Positions 8,332-16,956 of a stretch of 52,687 nucleotides of DNA are shown here, piece after piece. Position numbers and translations under genes: made by a program. Position 1 is the stretch's first letter; the number at the start of each line of letters is the position of its first letter. Location: NCBI GenBank assembly GCA_964572955.1, contig CAZNGY010000007.1, forward strand, positions 1 through 52,687. Direction: 5' to 3'. The notes under the pieces are model-generated. The model was not told the origin of the DNA. It saw only the letters and a list, made by a program, of their open reading frames with translations, and ran no database searches. Source of the DNA: UBA3775 sp964572955. Lineage in GTDB: Bacteria > Bacillota > Clostridia > Lachnospirales > Lachnospiraceae.

Positions 8332-9129
8332 GTGAGAACTGATTCTATTATAACGAGTTCTGGAAATATAAAAATAAAAAGACTTCAGATGCTTTTAAAG
8401 AAGGCAAAGGAGAGAAGACAGCAGGGAGTATTCGTTCTTGAGGGAAAGAAAATGTTTATTGAGGTTTTGGAACAGTTCCCGGAGAGAATAAGGAGTGCGT
8501 ATCTGACTCTTGAAGCTGCAGAATCTCTTGACGATAAATACCGCAAAATGCTTGACTCAATTAATGTTGAACTGGTGGACGAAAAAGTTTTTGGTCAAAT
8601 GGCAGAAACGGTTACTCCGCAGGGAATTATGGCAGAAGTTGAGATGAAGTATGGAACGGTTGATGATATGATTTCCGACAAAAAGGTAAGACTATTGGTA
8701 CTTGATAATCTGAGAGACCCGGGAAATATGGGAACAATTATTCGTACAGCCGAGGCGGCGGGGATGAGCGGAATTTTAATGTCATCCGGTACGGTGGATG
8801 TTACCAATCCTAAGGTGGTCAGATCAACGATGGGGGCTTTGCTGAGAGTACCTCTCGTTTATGCAAATGACTTATCGGAAGAAATTGCATACATTCGTGA
8901 AAAAAGACCTGATTTCAGATTGTTTTCTTCTGCATTAAGGGATTCGGTACCGTTTAATAAAAATGAATTTGGAGATTGTTGCGGTATTGTGGTTGGAAAT
9001 GAAGCAAGTGGAGTGAGTGACGAAATTATAAATATGTCCGACAAATGTATTTTAATTCCCATGGAGGGACGGGTGGAGTCACTTAATGCTGCAGTTGCGG
9101 CAGCGATTCTTATGTATGCCGGAATCTAG
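8332..9129 (+). CDS. 23S/tRNA 2'-O-ribose methyltransferase, SpoU/TrmH family
   Basis: It transfers a methyl group from SAM to the 2'-OH of an rRNA or tRNA nucleotide; the target cannot be told from sequence. The N-terminal part resembles the SpoU substrate-binding domain (KKAKERRQQGVFVLEGKKMF). The C-terminal part has the trefoil-knot motifs: LDNLRDPGNMGTIIRTAEA (motif 1), GNEASGVS (motif 2) and IPMEGRVESLNAAVAAAI (motif 3). Start choice: GTG at 8332 has GGAGG 5 nt upstream; a GTG at 8314 in the same frame would add 6 residues but lacks a ribosome binding site. It lies 54 nt after prfA with no terminator between, so co-transcription is likely, and it ends before a strong terminator. Confidence 0.9.
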   Translation: MRTDSIITSSGNIKIKRLQMLLKKAKERRQQGVFVLEGKKMFIEVLEQFPERIRSAYLTLEAAESLDDKYRKMLDSINVELVDEKVFGQMAETVTPQGIMAEVEMKYGTVDDMISDKKVRLLVLDNLRDPGNMGTIIRTAEAAGMSGILMSSGTVDVTNPKVVRSTMGALLRVPLVYANDLSEEIAYIREKRPDFRLFSSALRDSVPFNKNEFGDCCGIVVGNEASGVSDEIINMSDKCILIPMEGRVESLNAAVAAAILMYAGI

Positions 9130-9159
9130 GAAAATGCCGATAAAAAGAATATGAGAATA

Positions 9160-9203
9160 AAAACCGTCATTTGGTGCGATGAGCTGTCAAATGACGGTTT
9201 TTT
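9160..9203 (+). terminator. Rho-independent terminator
   Basis: A 14-bp perfect stem (AAAACCGTCATTTG against CAAATGACGGTTTT), a 14-nt loop and a T-run. It ends the prmC-prfA-methyltransferase unit. Confidence 0.9.
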
Positions 9204-9311
9204 ATGTTGTACGGTTCAGACAGTTTTTACTTTAAAAGTGTAAAAACTGGAATTATAATTGGGATTGAAAGTACAAAGGCTTTCGGATAATAGTCTTTAG
9301 GAGGTATATGC

Positions 9312-10268
9312 ATGCTTGGAGATTTTAGTTTTGTCATGCCCTCACCATATGAAATGCTTGGCCTGATAGCCGGAGCAGGGGCGTTTATTAAACTGACAGT
9401 AGGATGTATATACAAAAGAGGAATCCATGAATTGGGAAAAAGAAAACAGAAGCCCGGAAGATGGTTGAGAAAGGTAAATGAAGAGTTTAGAACATCATTT
9501 GGCAGGATAAGAGGAAAAAACATGTCTCTTTTTGTCATTAATCAGATTAATAAGCGTTCGGTATTCGGAATTAATCTGAAGGAGCTTGATGAAATGTGTG
9601 GACAGCTGCCTGTTGTTATTGCAGCGATAGGTCTTGGGTATTGTTATTTTTACATAAATGAAAGAATGGAAGTATCGGAGATTATAAGTTTTGGGTTCTT
9701 TACGGCTGCGCTTTCGGCCGTTGTATATGCACTTAATAAACTGATTAACAACGAAGGCAGGCAGTTAAGACTACAGATTGCACTGAATGAGTACCTTGAA
9801 AACACTATGTATCCCAAGATGATTTCGGGAAATGAGGAAATGAAGCTTTCCATGAAGGAGGGATATCCGGGTTCACAGACGGCAGCATCATTGGATGAAG
9901 ACGAAGATGTTGTTGAAAAAGAAATGTCGGTGGCACAAAGAAAGAGGAGGCTTAAATCTGAAAAACTTAAGCTGAAGAGACAGTTGAAAGCTGAAAAAGC
10001 TGAGGCAAGGAAAAAAAGGGCACTTGCGAGGGAGCTTTTAAGGGAAGAGGCAAGAAAAAAGGAATATGAAGATAAGTTGAAAAAACTTCATGAGAAATAT
10101 GAAAACAGAACAGAGGCAGCGGCAGCTTCCGATACAGCCGGGGAAGATGAGAAAAAAGAAAAAAAAGATCCGCTTGACAGAAAGCTTTCGGAAGTTTTTC
10201 CTGAAAAAAAGACAATTGGGGACGAACAGCTGATTGAGGAAGTTTTAAAGGAATATCTTTTTAAATAA
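9312..10268 (+). CDS. Uncharacterised membrane protein with charged C-terminal coiled coil
   Basis: I do not recognise a family. The 318 residues show three hydrophobic segments (about 13-33, 97-115 and 122-142), with a basic stretch between the first two (KRGIHELGKRKQKPGRW). A long Lys/Glu/Arg-rich helical region follows (about 195-285, with KRRLKSEKLKLKRQLKAEK and EARKKRALARELLREEA), probably a coiled coil facing the cytoplasm, and then the tail PLDRKLSEVFPEKKTIGDEQ. Start ATG 9312 has AGGAGGT 8 nt upstream. It appears monocistronic. The plan of N-terminal membrane anchor plus long charged coiled coil resembles the gene at 12638, without clear sequence similarity. A scaffold or envelope role is possible but not shown. 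Confidence 0.85.
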   Translation: MLGDFSFVMPSPYEMLGLIAGAGAFIKLTVGCIYKRGIHELGKRKQKPGRWLRKVNEEFRTSFGRIRGKNMSLFVINQINKRSVFGINLKELDEMCGQLPVVIAAIGLGYCYFYINERMEVSEIISFGFFTAALSAVVYALNKLINNEGRQLRLQIALNEYLENTMYPKMISGNEEMKLSMKEGYPGSQTAASLDEDEDVVEKEMSVAQRKRRLKSEKLKLKRQLKAEKAEARKKRALARELLREEARKKEYEDKLKKLHEKYENRTEAAAASDTAGEDEKKEKKDPLDRKLSEVFPEKKTIGDEQLIEEVLKEYLFK

Positions 10269-10418
10269 AAGGGTTGAAAGAAGGCTTTTGTAATGTCATA
10301 ATATAATCAGACTCGATAGAGGATGGTGTGAGAATAACATTGCAGTATCCGGGGTTTTGTCAAATCACACCGGAAAAACCGTTATATAAAAGAGATACGT
10401 GCAGAAATGAGGAATGAA

Positions 10419-10721
10419 ATGGTAAAGCATGTGATTTTATGGAAGCTTAAAGATGAGCTTGAAGGCGATGAAAAACAGGCTGTTAAAGAGGCAATTAAGG
10501 ATGGCCTTGAAGGTCTTGCGGGTAAAATACCCGGTATGGTTGATATTAAAGTTGTAATTAACGGTTTGGATACGTCAACAGCTGATATTATGTTGGATTC
10601 CAGTTTTGAAAGTGCGGAGGCACTAAAAAATTATTCCGTACATCCGGAACACGTGACTGTTGCAGACGGAAAAGTAAGACCGTATACAAAGGTAAGAAGC
10701 TGCCTTGATTTTGAAGTATAA
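10419..10721 (+). CDS. Dabb (stress-responsive alpha/beta-barrel) domain protein
   Basis: A small ferredoxin-like alpha/beta-barrel protein of 100 residues, usually dimeric and of unclear substrate in bacteria. The signature is the N-terminal MVKHVILWKLKDE, a central VINGLDTSTADIML and a C-terminal HPEHVTVADGKVRPY. The start at ATG 10419 is preferred over ATG 10407 because GAGG lies 6 nt upstream and MVKHVILWKL is the usual family N-terminus. Upstream, GGTGTGA (10325-10331) and TCACACC (10365-10371) form a 7-bp inverted repeat in the 150-nt leader. The gene is convergent with the GH9 gene and shares its terminator. Confidence 0.88.
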   Translation: MVKHVILWKLKDELEGDEKQAVKEAIKDGLEGLAGKIPGMVDIKVVINGLDTSTADIMLDSSFESAEALKNYSVHPEHVTVADGKVRPYTKVRSCLDFEV

Positions 10722-10772
10722 AGAATTGTCTTCGCAGATTATCAGACGGTAACTGCAATACTTCTGATATAG

Positions 10773-10831
10773 ACAAGTCCCGCCAGCTGCTTATATTGCT
10801 ATCCGTAATATAAGCAGCTGGCGGGACTTGT
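10773..10831. terminator. Bidirectional terminator, 25-bp perfect stem
   Basis: Perfect 25-bp inverted repeat (10773-10797 and 10807-10831) around the 9-nt loop GCTATCCGT. The GC-rich core is GTCCCGCCAGCTGC. It lies between the convergent Dabb (+) and GH9 (-) genes and can end both transcripts. Confidence 0.85.
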
Positions 10832-10850
10832 TTGATTTGTCTAAATCGTT

Positions 10851-12446
10851 TTATAAGCTTTTAAGATAAGCAAGTACGAATACCAGAGGTGAATTCCAGT
10901 AGATGGTGATTTCATTGGTTGAGTATGAACCCCAGACATCAGCATAGCATTTCATCGGAGCTGAACCCTCAGGAATAAGAGCACAGGCATCAGGATCACA
11001 AGGATTTCTGTTTGGACCGCCCGATACATATCCGGGAATAGGGTCATCGATGTTATCAGCATATGTTGGTCTGTTGTGAGGATTTCTGAACGCATTTTCT
11101 CCGTATCCGGTGACATAGCTTATGTTCATGGCATTTCTTCCAAGTATGTAGTCTGTCTGCTGGATTGCAGCATCAAGGAAGCGACTTTCACCGGTCAGCT
11201 TGTGTGCAAACGAAAGTATCATTGCATTGGTAAGAACGGTCATATTGCTTCCCCATCCGAAGTCGAAAGTGTGGAATGCGATGCCGTAACTGTTGGAAGA
11301 TGAAACGCTGCATAATCTGGATGCTTCTTCAATCCATTTAGTTGAAATGTTTTGGATAAGGTCGTCGCTGAATACGGAATGAGGAGCCGTGAGAATTGCA
11401 ATTGAGGCAAAACCACCGACATCTCCCCAACCAAGAGCGGTTGTATTTATTTTCATGTTAAGAGCTGAATTTATAAAATCAGTTGCACGACGGTCGCCTG
11501 TCAGACGGTAGTATTCGGCACATGCCCACATTCGTTCGTCAACATCGCAGAAATCTTCATATGTTCCGGTTGTACATTCTGGAGGGTTTTTGAATATAAA
11601 TTCAGGATTTTTGCAAAGCCATTCAAATGATTTTTCGGCAGCCTTACGGGTTTTGTCAGAAAATTCGGAATCGAACTTAGCATAAATTCTTGATGCGGCT
11701 GACATTACTGCAACAAAATCACCGGTGGCAAGTGAAGATACGTCAGTAACTATAAAAGGAAGATTATCATCTTCAGGCATTACGAATCCGGTGTGATACA
11801 TAGAAGTACATTTATGATGGACACCGCCGTCTTCATCCTGCATCTTGAGAAACCACTCAAGTTCATATCTGACTTCATTAAGAATGTCAGGAATATGATT
11901 TCCGCTTTCAGGAATATCAAGAGACATTTCAAATGATTCAGGGCATAGTTCATAGGCATAAAGAAGATGTCCGACTGCAACGGCACCGGCTGTTATATAT
12001 TTTCCATAGTCACCTGCGTCGTGCCATCCTCCTGAACAGTCAAATGATCTTGCAGAATTACTGAGAAGCGTAACCGGAGAAGTGTGACATGCGCAATGTT
12101 TATAAGCTCCTGCATATTTAACGTCAAGTTCGCATCCGCAGCGTTGGAAATAAAACATTTTGCAGGCATCTTTCAGAAGATTTTCGTAAGGAAAATCTGA
12201 AATTGAAAAAGAACAGCTTTTGTTTCCTGAATCGTCCGTGAAATAGTATGTACCGCTATCCCGTACGTCAGAAAAATCTATTTCAGCTGCGTTGTCGCCG
12301 CTGTTTTTGTCAAATGAAGTACATACGTTTCCTTTTTTTACCAGATGATTTTCCGAATTATAAAGTGAATAGGATGTTGTATTTACGGCAGTGCATCTTT
12401 TTATAAATGTACTCATATATCCGGTCTGATTTACATAAATTGACAT
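10851..12446 (-). CDS. Cytoplasmic glycoside hydrolase family 9 (cellodextrinase-type)
   Basis: GH9 enzymes are inverting beta-1,4-glucanases. The 531-residue protein has an N-terminal Ig-like CelD_N domain (about 1-85), a Cys/His cluster typical of this subgroup (about 103-121, CGCELDV...HCACH), the catalytic base motif HDAGDYGKY (142-150), the SYVTGYGENAFRNPHNRP segment and the proton donor Glu512 in NEITIYWNSPL. There is no signal peptide: the CelD_N domain starts at residue 2, so the enzyme should act inside the cell on imported cellodextrins, as described for Butyrivibrio fibrisolvens Ced1. The start at 12446 follows GGGGG; an upstream ATG at 12509 would add 21 residues that do not look like a signal peptide or family sequence. 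Two palindromes cover the likely promoter. Confidence 0.93.
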   Translation of the reverse strand: MSIYVNQTGYMSTFIKRCTAVNTTSYSLYNSENHLVKKGNVCTSFDKNSGDNAAEIDFSDVRDSGTYYFTDDSGNKSCSFSISDFPYENLLKDACKMFYFQRCGCELDVKYAGAYKHCACHTSPVTLLSNSARSFDCSGGWHDAGDYGKYITAGAVAVGHLLYAYELCPESFEMSLDIPESGNHIPDILNEVRYELEWFLKMQDEDGGVHHKCTSMYHTGFVMPEDDNLPFIVTDVSSLATGDFVAVMSAASRIYAKFDSEFSDKTRKAAEKSFEWLCKNPEFIFKNPPECTTGTYEDFCDVDERMWACAEYYRLTGDRRATDFINSALNMKINTTALGWGDVGGFASIAILTAPHSVFSDDLIQNISTKWIEEASRLCSVSSSNSYGIAFHTFDFGWGSNMTVLTNAMILSFAHKLTGESRFLDAAIQQTDYILGRNAMNISYVTGYGENAFRNPHNRPTYADNIDDPIPGYVSGGPNRNPCDPDACALIPEGSAPMKCYADVWGSYSTNEITIYWNSPLVFVLAYLKSL

Positions 12447-12472
12447 GTTGTAACCCCCAAAAAAGTAATTAT

Positions 12473-12528
12473 TGTAAAAAGCAAATGCTTTACAGTTTAA
12501 AATTAGCATTTATGTAAACAAAATGCAA
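12473..12528 (-). promoter_or_regulatory. GH9 promoter with two overlapping palindromes
   Basis: On the minus strand, TTGCAT (12528-12523), 17 nt, TAATTT (12505-12500) is a plausible sigma-A promoter. A 22-nt dyad, TGTAAA...TTTACA with a GCAAATGC core (12473-12494), covers the predicted start point. A second dyad, GCATTT...AAATGC (12506-12526), covers the spacer and part of the -35. Their placement suggests repressor operators controlling the cellodextrinase; the regulator is not in this window. Confidence 0.5.
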
Positions 12529-12637
12529 TATTTTGGCCTTAAAACTATTAAAAAATACAAAAGATATTGGAATTTTCCCAGTTTTGTGGTATTAGTTAAT
12601 ATATAAGATTTTCTACAGTGGGAGAAAATGGTTTAAT

Positions 12638-14389
12638 ATGAATTTTGACAGAAGTAATGCACAGGATGTGGTCTTCCGTTCTGTGTATGACAGCTATAAT
12701 GATGATGATTTTGGAATCAGGGAAGAAGACTTACCGGAGGGAAGTATGGAACATGGGCAGGAGATACTAGAGAACATTCAGACAAGAACGGTTACTGAAG
12801 AAAGACAGAAGATTGTAACAAAGGCCAAGATAAACAAGTTTGCAATCCTTGGAATTATAGTGGGAGTGCTTATTGTTATTTGCGGCATATGCATAATATT
12901 TAATCTTCCTGAGAAAGCGGGACTGGATCTTGACAACAGATTGGGATATGTGCTTGCGGTTATGGGTGCATATATGTTCTGTTCTTTTGGTATGCATGTA
13001 AAGCAGAATGAATTTCAGGTTGAAACTTTTACCGTTGAGAGACAGGTTCCGGTGGAAGGAATCCCGGCTAAACAGCAGGAAGAGTTGGATAAGAGAGACA
13101 GGGAAATCAACAACAGGGTTGATGAAATGTCTGAAATGTTTAAACAGCTTGCGTATCTGACATCTGATTTGGAAGAAAAGATAGTGAGACGGGAAGCGGA
13201 AAGCCTGAAGATCAAGCCGGAGGAACAGGCTGATAATCTTGCACAGGCAGCGGCAACAGCTGTTTTGACCGCACTCAGGGAAGAACGAATCAGAAATGAT
13301 GAGAATAAAAAGGCTGAGGAAGAAAAAAGAATGGAAAGCCTCAGGCTTGCTGAGGAAGCTGCATGTAATGCAAGGGAAGAAATCAGGCGTGAAGAGGAAC
13401 TTAGGATTGCCGAGGAACAGGCGAAGCGTGCAATAGAAGAGGCCCGAATCAATGAAGAAAAGCGTATAGCAGAAGAAAAACGCAGAAAACTTGAGGAGGA
13501 ACGGGAAGCACAAAGAATAGAGGAATCAAAGAGGCACATGGCTGAGGAAATCCGGAGACGTGTGGAAAATGAAATCAGCCGCATAGAAGAAGAAAGACGT
13601 ATTGAAGAGGCAAGGCTTGCAGAAGAAAAACGCATTCTTGAAGAAGCAAGAAAAGCGGAAGAAGCGAGACTTGCAGAAGAAAAAAGGATTGCTGAGGAAA
13701 AACGCATTGCCGAGGAAATACGCATAAAGGTCGAAGAGGGTGTTCGTAAAGCTGAGGAAGCAAGGCTTCTTGAAGAAGCAAGAAAAGCGGAAGAGGCAAG
13801 GCTTGCAGAAGAGGCGAGGCGCGCAGCTGAGGAAGAAGAAAGACGTATTGAAGAGGCAAGAAAGGCAGAAGAAGCAAGACGTGCGGAACAGGCAAGGCTT
13901 CTTGAAGAACTTAGAAAAGCTGATGAAATAAGAAGAGCGGCAGAAGAAAGAATAGCTGCTTTAGGTTTTGGAATGCCGGAAGATTTTCTGGAACGTACGG
14001 AAAGTATGATAACCACTGAATCAATACCCGTTTTAACTGATATAACAGTAGAAGAAGAACAAACCGGAAAAAAAGATGAAGAGTATGGCATTATGCCTGA
14101 ACCGGAATATAAATCTTTTGATGATAAAGAGACAGATGAAGAACCTACGGACACAGAAAATGATGAATATCAAAGGGAAGTGATTCAGCAGGCACTTGAA
14201 AGTCAGTTGAAAAAGCAGCCTTCATTTATGGCAGCTCAGGGTGTGTGGCCAGAAATAGCCCCTATGTATGGTAACAATGAACCGGAAGAACCTGAACTTA
14301 CTCCGGAAGAAGAGGCAGCCCTTGCGGAAGAGAGAGCTGAGAGAAATCGGAGAATTCAGGAACAGCTGGCAACAATGTATGAAGAATAA
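12638..14389 (+). CDS. Membrane-anchored protein with long Glu/Arg/Ala coiled coil
   Basis: Unrecognised family, 583 residues. The order is an acidic N-terminus, two adjacent hydrophobic segments (about 65-88 and 96-113), then from about 170 to 445 an almost continuous charged helix of repeats such as EEARKAEEARLAEEKRIAEE, like TolA or other single-helix/coiled-coil spacers. A Pro/Glu-rich tail ends in RRIQEQLATMYEE. Start ATG 12638 has GGGAG 13 nt upstream, which is far; an internal in-frame ATG at 12746 has GGAGGGAAGT at good distance and would drop 36 residues while keeping the membrane segments. A 79-residue membrane-anchored protein follows after 30 nt. A structural or envelope role is a guess. 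The repeated codons also make long spurious open frames on the other strand. Confidence 0.85.
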   Translation: MNFDRSNAQDVVFRSVYDSYNDDDFGIREEDLPEGSMEHGQEILENIQTRTVTEERQKIVTKAKINKFAILGIIVGVLIVICGICIIFNLPEKAGLDLDNRLGYVLAVMGAYMFCSFGMHVKQNEFQVETFTVERQVPVEGIPAKQQEELDKRDREINNRVDEMSEMFKQLAYLTSDLEEKIVRREAESLKIKPEEQADNLAQAAATAVLTALREERIRNDENKKAEEEKRMESLRLAEEAACNAREEIRREEELRIAEEQAKRAIEEARINEEKRIAEEKRRKLEEEREAQRIEESKRHMAEEIRRRVENEISRIEEERRIEEARLAEEKRILEEARKAEEARLAEEKRIAEEKRIAEEIRIKVEEGVRKAEEARLLEEARKAEEARLAEEARRAAEEEERRIEEARKAEEARRAEQARLLEELRKADEIRRAAEERIAALGFGMPEDFLERTESMITTESIPVLTDITVEEEQTGKKDEEYGIMPEPEYKSFDDKETDEEPTDTENDEYQREVIQQALESQLKKQPSFMAAQGVWPEIAPMYGNNEPEEPELTPEEEAALAEERAERNRRIQEQLATMYEE

Positions 14390-14391
14390 AA

Positions 14392-14407
14392 TCTGCCTGT
14401 AGGCAGA
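14392..14407 (+). other. Small hairpin between the coiled-coil gene and the next gene
   Basis: TCTGCC, loop TGTA, GGCAGA: a 6-bp stem 2 nt after the upstream stop and just before the GGGAGG of the next gene. It lacks a T-run, so it is more likely an intercistronic element than a terminator. Confidence 0.4.
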
Positions 14408-14419
14408 AGGGAGGATTAT

Positions 14420-14659
14420 ATGAAGAAGTTTTTAAAAAATATTGCAGCTCTTGCCGCTGCAGCCGGTGCATGTATGCTGATAATCAATCATCTGAAAAAG
14501 AAACAGGATGATACTATAACGGTTGAGGCGGAAGACATTACTGATTCTGATGATATGTCAGAAACTGTTGAGAGTCCGGAAGAAAGTACGGATGAAGAAG
14601 ATGCTGAGTGTGGATGTGTAAATCAGGAAGAGATTGTTTGCGAAGAAAAAACAGAGTAG
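14420..14659 (+). CDS. Small membrane-anchored acidic protein
   Basis: 79 residues, no family recognised. A basic N-terminus (MKKFLKN) and one Ala-rich hydrophobic segment (about 7-23, IAALAAAAGACMLII) are followed by a basic HLKKK stop-transfer and a very acidic tail with CGC (about 65-67). There is no lipobox. GGGAGG precedes the ATG. It probably forms one transcript with the coiled-coil protein just upstream. Confidence 0.75.
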   Translation: MKKFLKNIAALAAAAGACMLIINHLKKKQDDTITVEAEDITDSDDMSETVESPEESTDEEDAECGCVNQEEIVCEEKTE

Positions 14660-14832
14660 AGTTAATATACGGATAAAGGGGAGATTGTGCAAAAATGAAT
14701 AAAATATGAACACAGAATTAACGAAAAAGTTACCAAGTGTACATATTTAATACATTTTTATGATATATACTGTGGATAGTGAAAAGATTAGTTTATAACT
14801 GACTAATTTCGTTTATTCTCCTTTAATACGAT

Positions 14833-14883
14833 GAGCAGTGAGCTGTCAGCAAGATTTAGTGATGGCACCTGCTCTGTTTTTTT
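14833..14883 (+). terminator. Terminator-like hairpin 118 nt before nadE
   Basis: GAGCAG (14833-14838) pairs with CTGCTC (14869-14874), directly followed by TGTTTTTTTG; inner GTCA/TGAT pairing can extend the arm. It either ends the upstream transcript or acts as an attenuator in a longer nadE leader. Confidence 0.5.
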
Positions 14884-14911
14884 GTCCAAAAAATTATGGA
14901 GAAAACAGAGG

Positions 14912-14940
14912 TTGTATGTTAAGATAGTAAAGTGTAAAGT
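14912..14940 (+). promoter_or_regulatory. Candidate promoter for nadE
   Basis: TTGTAT (14912-14917), 17 nt, TAAAGT (14935-14940): a moderate sigma-A match, 60 nt before the nadE start and downstream of the hairpin. Confidence 0.35.
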
Positions 14941-15000
14941 TATTTGCACCATTAACCAGAATACAGCGGGTCAGTCTGTAATATATAAGGAGCGGAAGTT

Positions 15001-16956
15001 ATGTTTGATTATATCAGAGTTGTATCGGCGGTTCCGGACGTTTCGGTTGCCGACACGGAATTCAACACGGGAAAAATTTGTGAGTTGCTTGAAAGAACTG
15101 AGAGTGAAAAAGCGGATATTATTGTTTTTCCTGAACTTTCAGTAACCGGATACACGTGCGGAGATTTATTTATGCAGAAAACTCTTTTGGCAAAATCCAC
15201 AGAAGCTGTTTCGCGTCTTTTGATGGTGAGCAGGCGTTATGATACGGTTATTGTTGTAGGGGCACCGGTTATGATAACCGGACAGCTTTATAACTGTGCT
15301 CTGGTAATTTTTAAAGGACAGCTTTATGGAATTGTGCCTAAAACCTTTATTCCGAATTACAATGAGTTTTATGAAAAAAGATGGTTCTCATCAGCATCGG
15401 ATTTCTTTGCAGACAGTGTAATGATGAGTGAACTTGGTCTGTTTTGCAAAAGTGATTATAAGATACCAGTCGGAACGGATCTTATTTTTTCGATAAATAA
15501 TGAGGTTAATTTTGGAATTGAATTATGTGAGGATTTATGGACTCCGCTGCCGCCAAGTACAATGGCAGCTCTTGGAGGTGCTGAAGTTATAATCAATCTT
15601 TCGGCAAGCAATGAAACAATTGCGAAGAGAGAATACAGGAGAGATTTGGTTAAACAACAGTCTGCAAGAACGATATCAGGATATGTATATACTTCTGCTG
15701 GTGCCTGTGAATCAACTCAGGATTTGATTTTCTCCGGTCATTCAATGATAGCTGAAAACGGAACAATAATAAAGGAGAATACAAAGCAGATTGATTCTGA
15801 TTATTATGTTGCCGCTGACCTGGATTTTGGGAAAATTAAACATGATAGAATGTTAAATAAGAGCTTTCAGGATTGTGCGTCACGTTACCATGACGGAAAA
15901 GTGCGCAGGATAGTTATCAGTTCCGAAGAACTTCTCCGTAGCGAGGGTGAACTGGCATATGTTGCGAAGCTTCCGTTCGTACCGTCATCAAAAAAAGACA
16001 GGCTTTCCAGATGCATGAGTATTTTTGAAATGCAGGTTGCAGGTTTAAAGAAAAGACTGCAGGTAACAAAGGCAAAACCGGTTATCGGGGTGTCAGGAGG
16101 ACTGGATTCTACACTTGCACTTTTGGTGTGTGTTCAGGCAATGAGAGAACTTGAAAGACCGGTCAGTGAAATATATGGAATTACAATGCCATGTTTTGGA
16201 ACTACAAGCAGAACATATAACAACTCCATAAGGCTTATGGAATCGCTTGGCATAACAAATATGGAAATAAGCATAAAAGAAGCATGTACGGTTCATGCAA
16301 AGGATATAGGTCATGATCTCGGAAAGTTTGATGTTACTTTTGAAAACATTCAGGCGAGGGAGAGAACGCAGGTTCTTATGGATTATGCATGCCGTGTGGG
16401 TGGATTTGTTGTCGGAACAGGTGATTTAAGTGAGCTGGCGCTCGGATGGTGCACATATAATGCTGACCATATGAGTATGTATGGTGTTAATGCAAGTATA
16501 CCAAAAACGTTAATCAGGTGGATGATTGCGAGTATAAGTGAATATGACGTTTTCTCCGGAAGTGCAGAGATTCTTAAAGATATAATAGATACGCCGATAA
16601 GCCCGGAACTTTTACCGCCTGATGAAACAGGGAAAATTGCACAAAAGACGGAAGATTTTGTGGGACCATATTCTTTACAGGATTTCTTTCTTTATAACGT
16701 GCTGCGTTTTGGATTTTCACCTTCAAAAATCTATATGCTGGCTCAAAAGGCATTCGAAGGAGATTTTGATAAGACAGAGATTCTTAAATGGCTCAGGAGT
16801 TTTTACAGAAGATTCTTTACACAGCAGTTTAAGAGAAGCTGTCTGCCGGATGGTGTGAAAGTTGGAAGTATATGTCTTTCACCAAGAGGTGATTGGAGAA
16901 TGCCTAGTGATGCGAGCGCATCTATTTGGATGAGTGAAGTTGATGAGCTTGAGTAG
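15001..16956 (+). CDS. nadE: Glutamine-dependent NAD+ synthetase
   Basis: It makes NAD+ from deamido-NAD+, ATP and glutamine, the last step of NAD synthesis. The 651-residue two-domain form has an N-terminal nitrilase-type glutaminase with the Glu45 (FPELSVTGY), Lys114 (VPKTFIPNY) and Cys176 (GIELCEDLW) triad, and a C-terminal N-type ATP pyrophosphatase synthetase with SGGLDS at 365-370. Start ATG 15001 has AAGGAG 8 nt upstream. The next gene, an acetyltransferase, begins inside its last codons, so the two are coupled. Confidence 0.97.
   Translation: MFDYIRVVSAVPDVSVADTEFNTGKICELLERTESEKADIIVFPELSVTGYTCGDLFMQKTLLAKSTEAVSRLLMVSRRYDTVIVVGAPVMITGQLYNCALVIFKGQLYGIVPKTFIPNYNEFYEKRWFSSASDFFADSVMMSELGLFCKSDYKIPVGTDLIFSINNEVNFGIELCEDLWTPLPPSTMAALGGAEVIINLSASNETIAKREYRRDLVKQQSARTISGYVYTSAGACESTQDLIFSGHSMIAENGTIIKENTKQIDSDYYVAADLDFGKIKHDRMLNKSFQDCASRYHDGKVRRIVISSEELLRSEGELAYVAKLPFVPSSKKDRLSRCMSIFEMQVAGLKKRLQVTKAKPVIGVSGGLDSTLALLVCVQAMRELERPVSEIYGITMPCFGTTSRTYNNSIRLMESLGITNMEISIKEACTVHAKDIGHDLGKFDVTFENIQARERTQVLMDYACRVGGFVVGTGDLSELALGWCTYNADHMSMYGVNASIPKTLIRWMIASISEYDVFSGSAEILKDIIDTPISPELLPPDETGKIAQKTEDFVGPYSLQDFFLYNVLRFGFSPSKIYMLAQKAFEGDFDKTEILKWLRSFYRRFFTQQFKRSCLPDGVKVGSICLSPRGDWRMPSDASASIWMSEVDELE

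Larger units (their letters stand above)
14660..15000 (+). other. 340-nt gene-free stretch upstream of nadE
   Basis: No credible gene. It holds a terminator-like hairpin at 14833-14883 and a candidate promoter at 14912-14940. An open frame starting at 14831 begins in the hairpin and overlaps nadE out of frame, so it is not a gene. Confidence 0.6.

Noticed and set aside
12767..13513. 248-codon minus-strand frame in the same gene
   Set aside because: Antisense shadow with Phe/Cys-rich content and no start signal.
13015..14154. Long minus-strand open frame (379 codons, Ser-rich) opposite the coiled-coil gene
   Set aside because: It is the complement of GAA/GCA/AGA-rich repeats, has no ribosome binding site and reads as Ser/Ala/Arg low complexity.
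14831..15145. 104-codon frame overlapping the nadE start
   Set aside because: It begins inside a terminator-like hairpin, has no ribosome binding site and runs out of frame into nadE.
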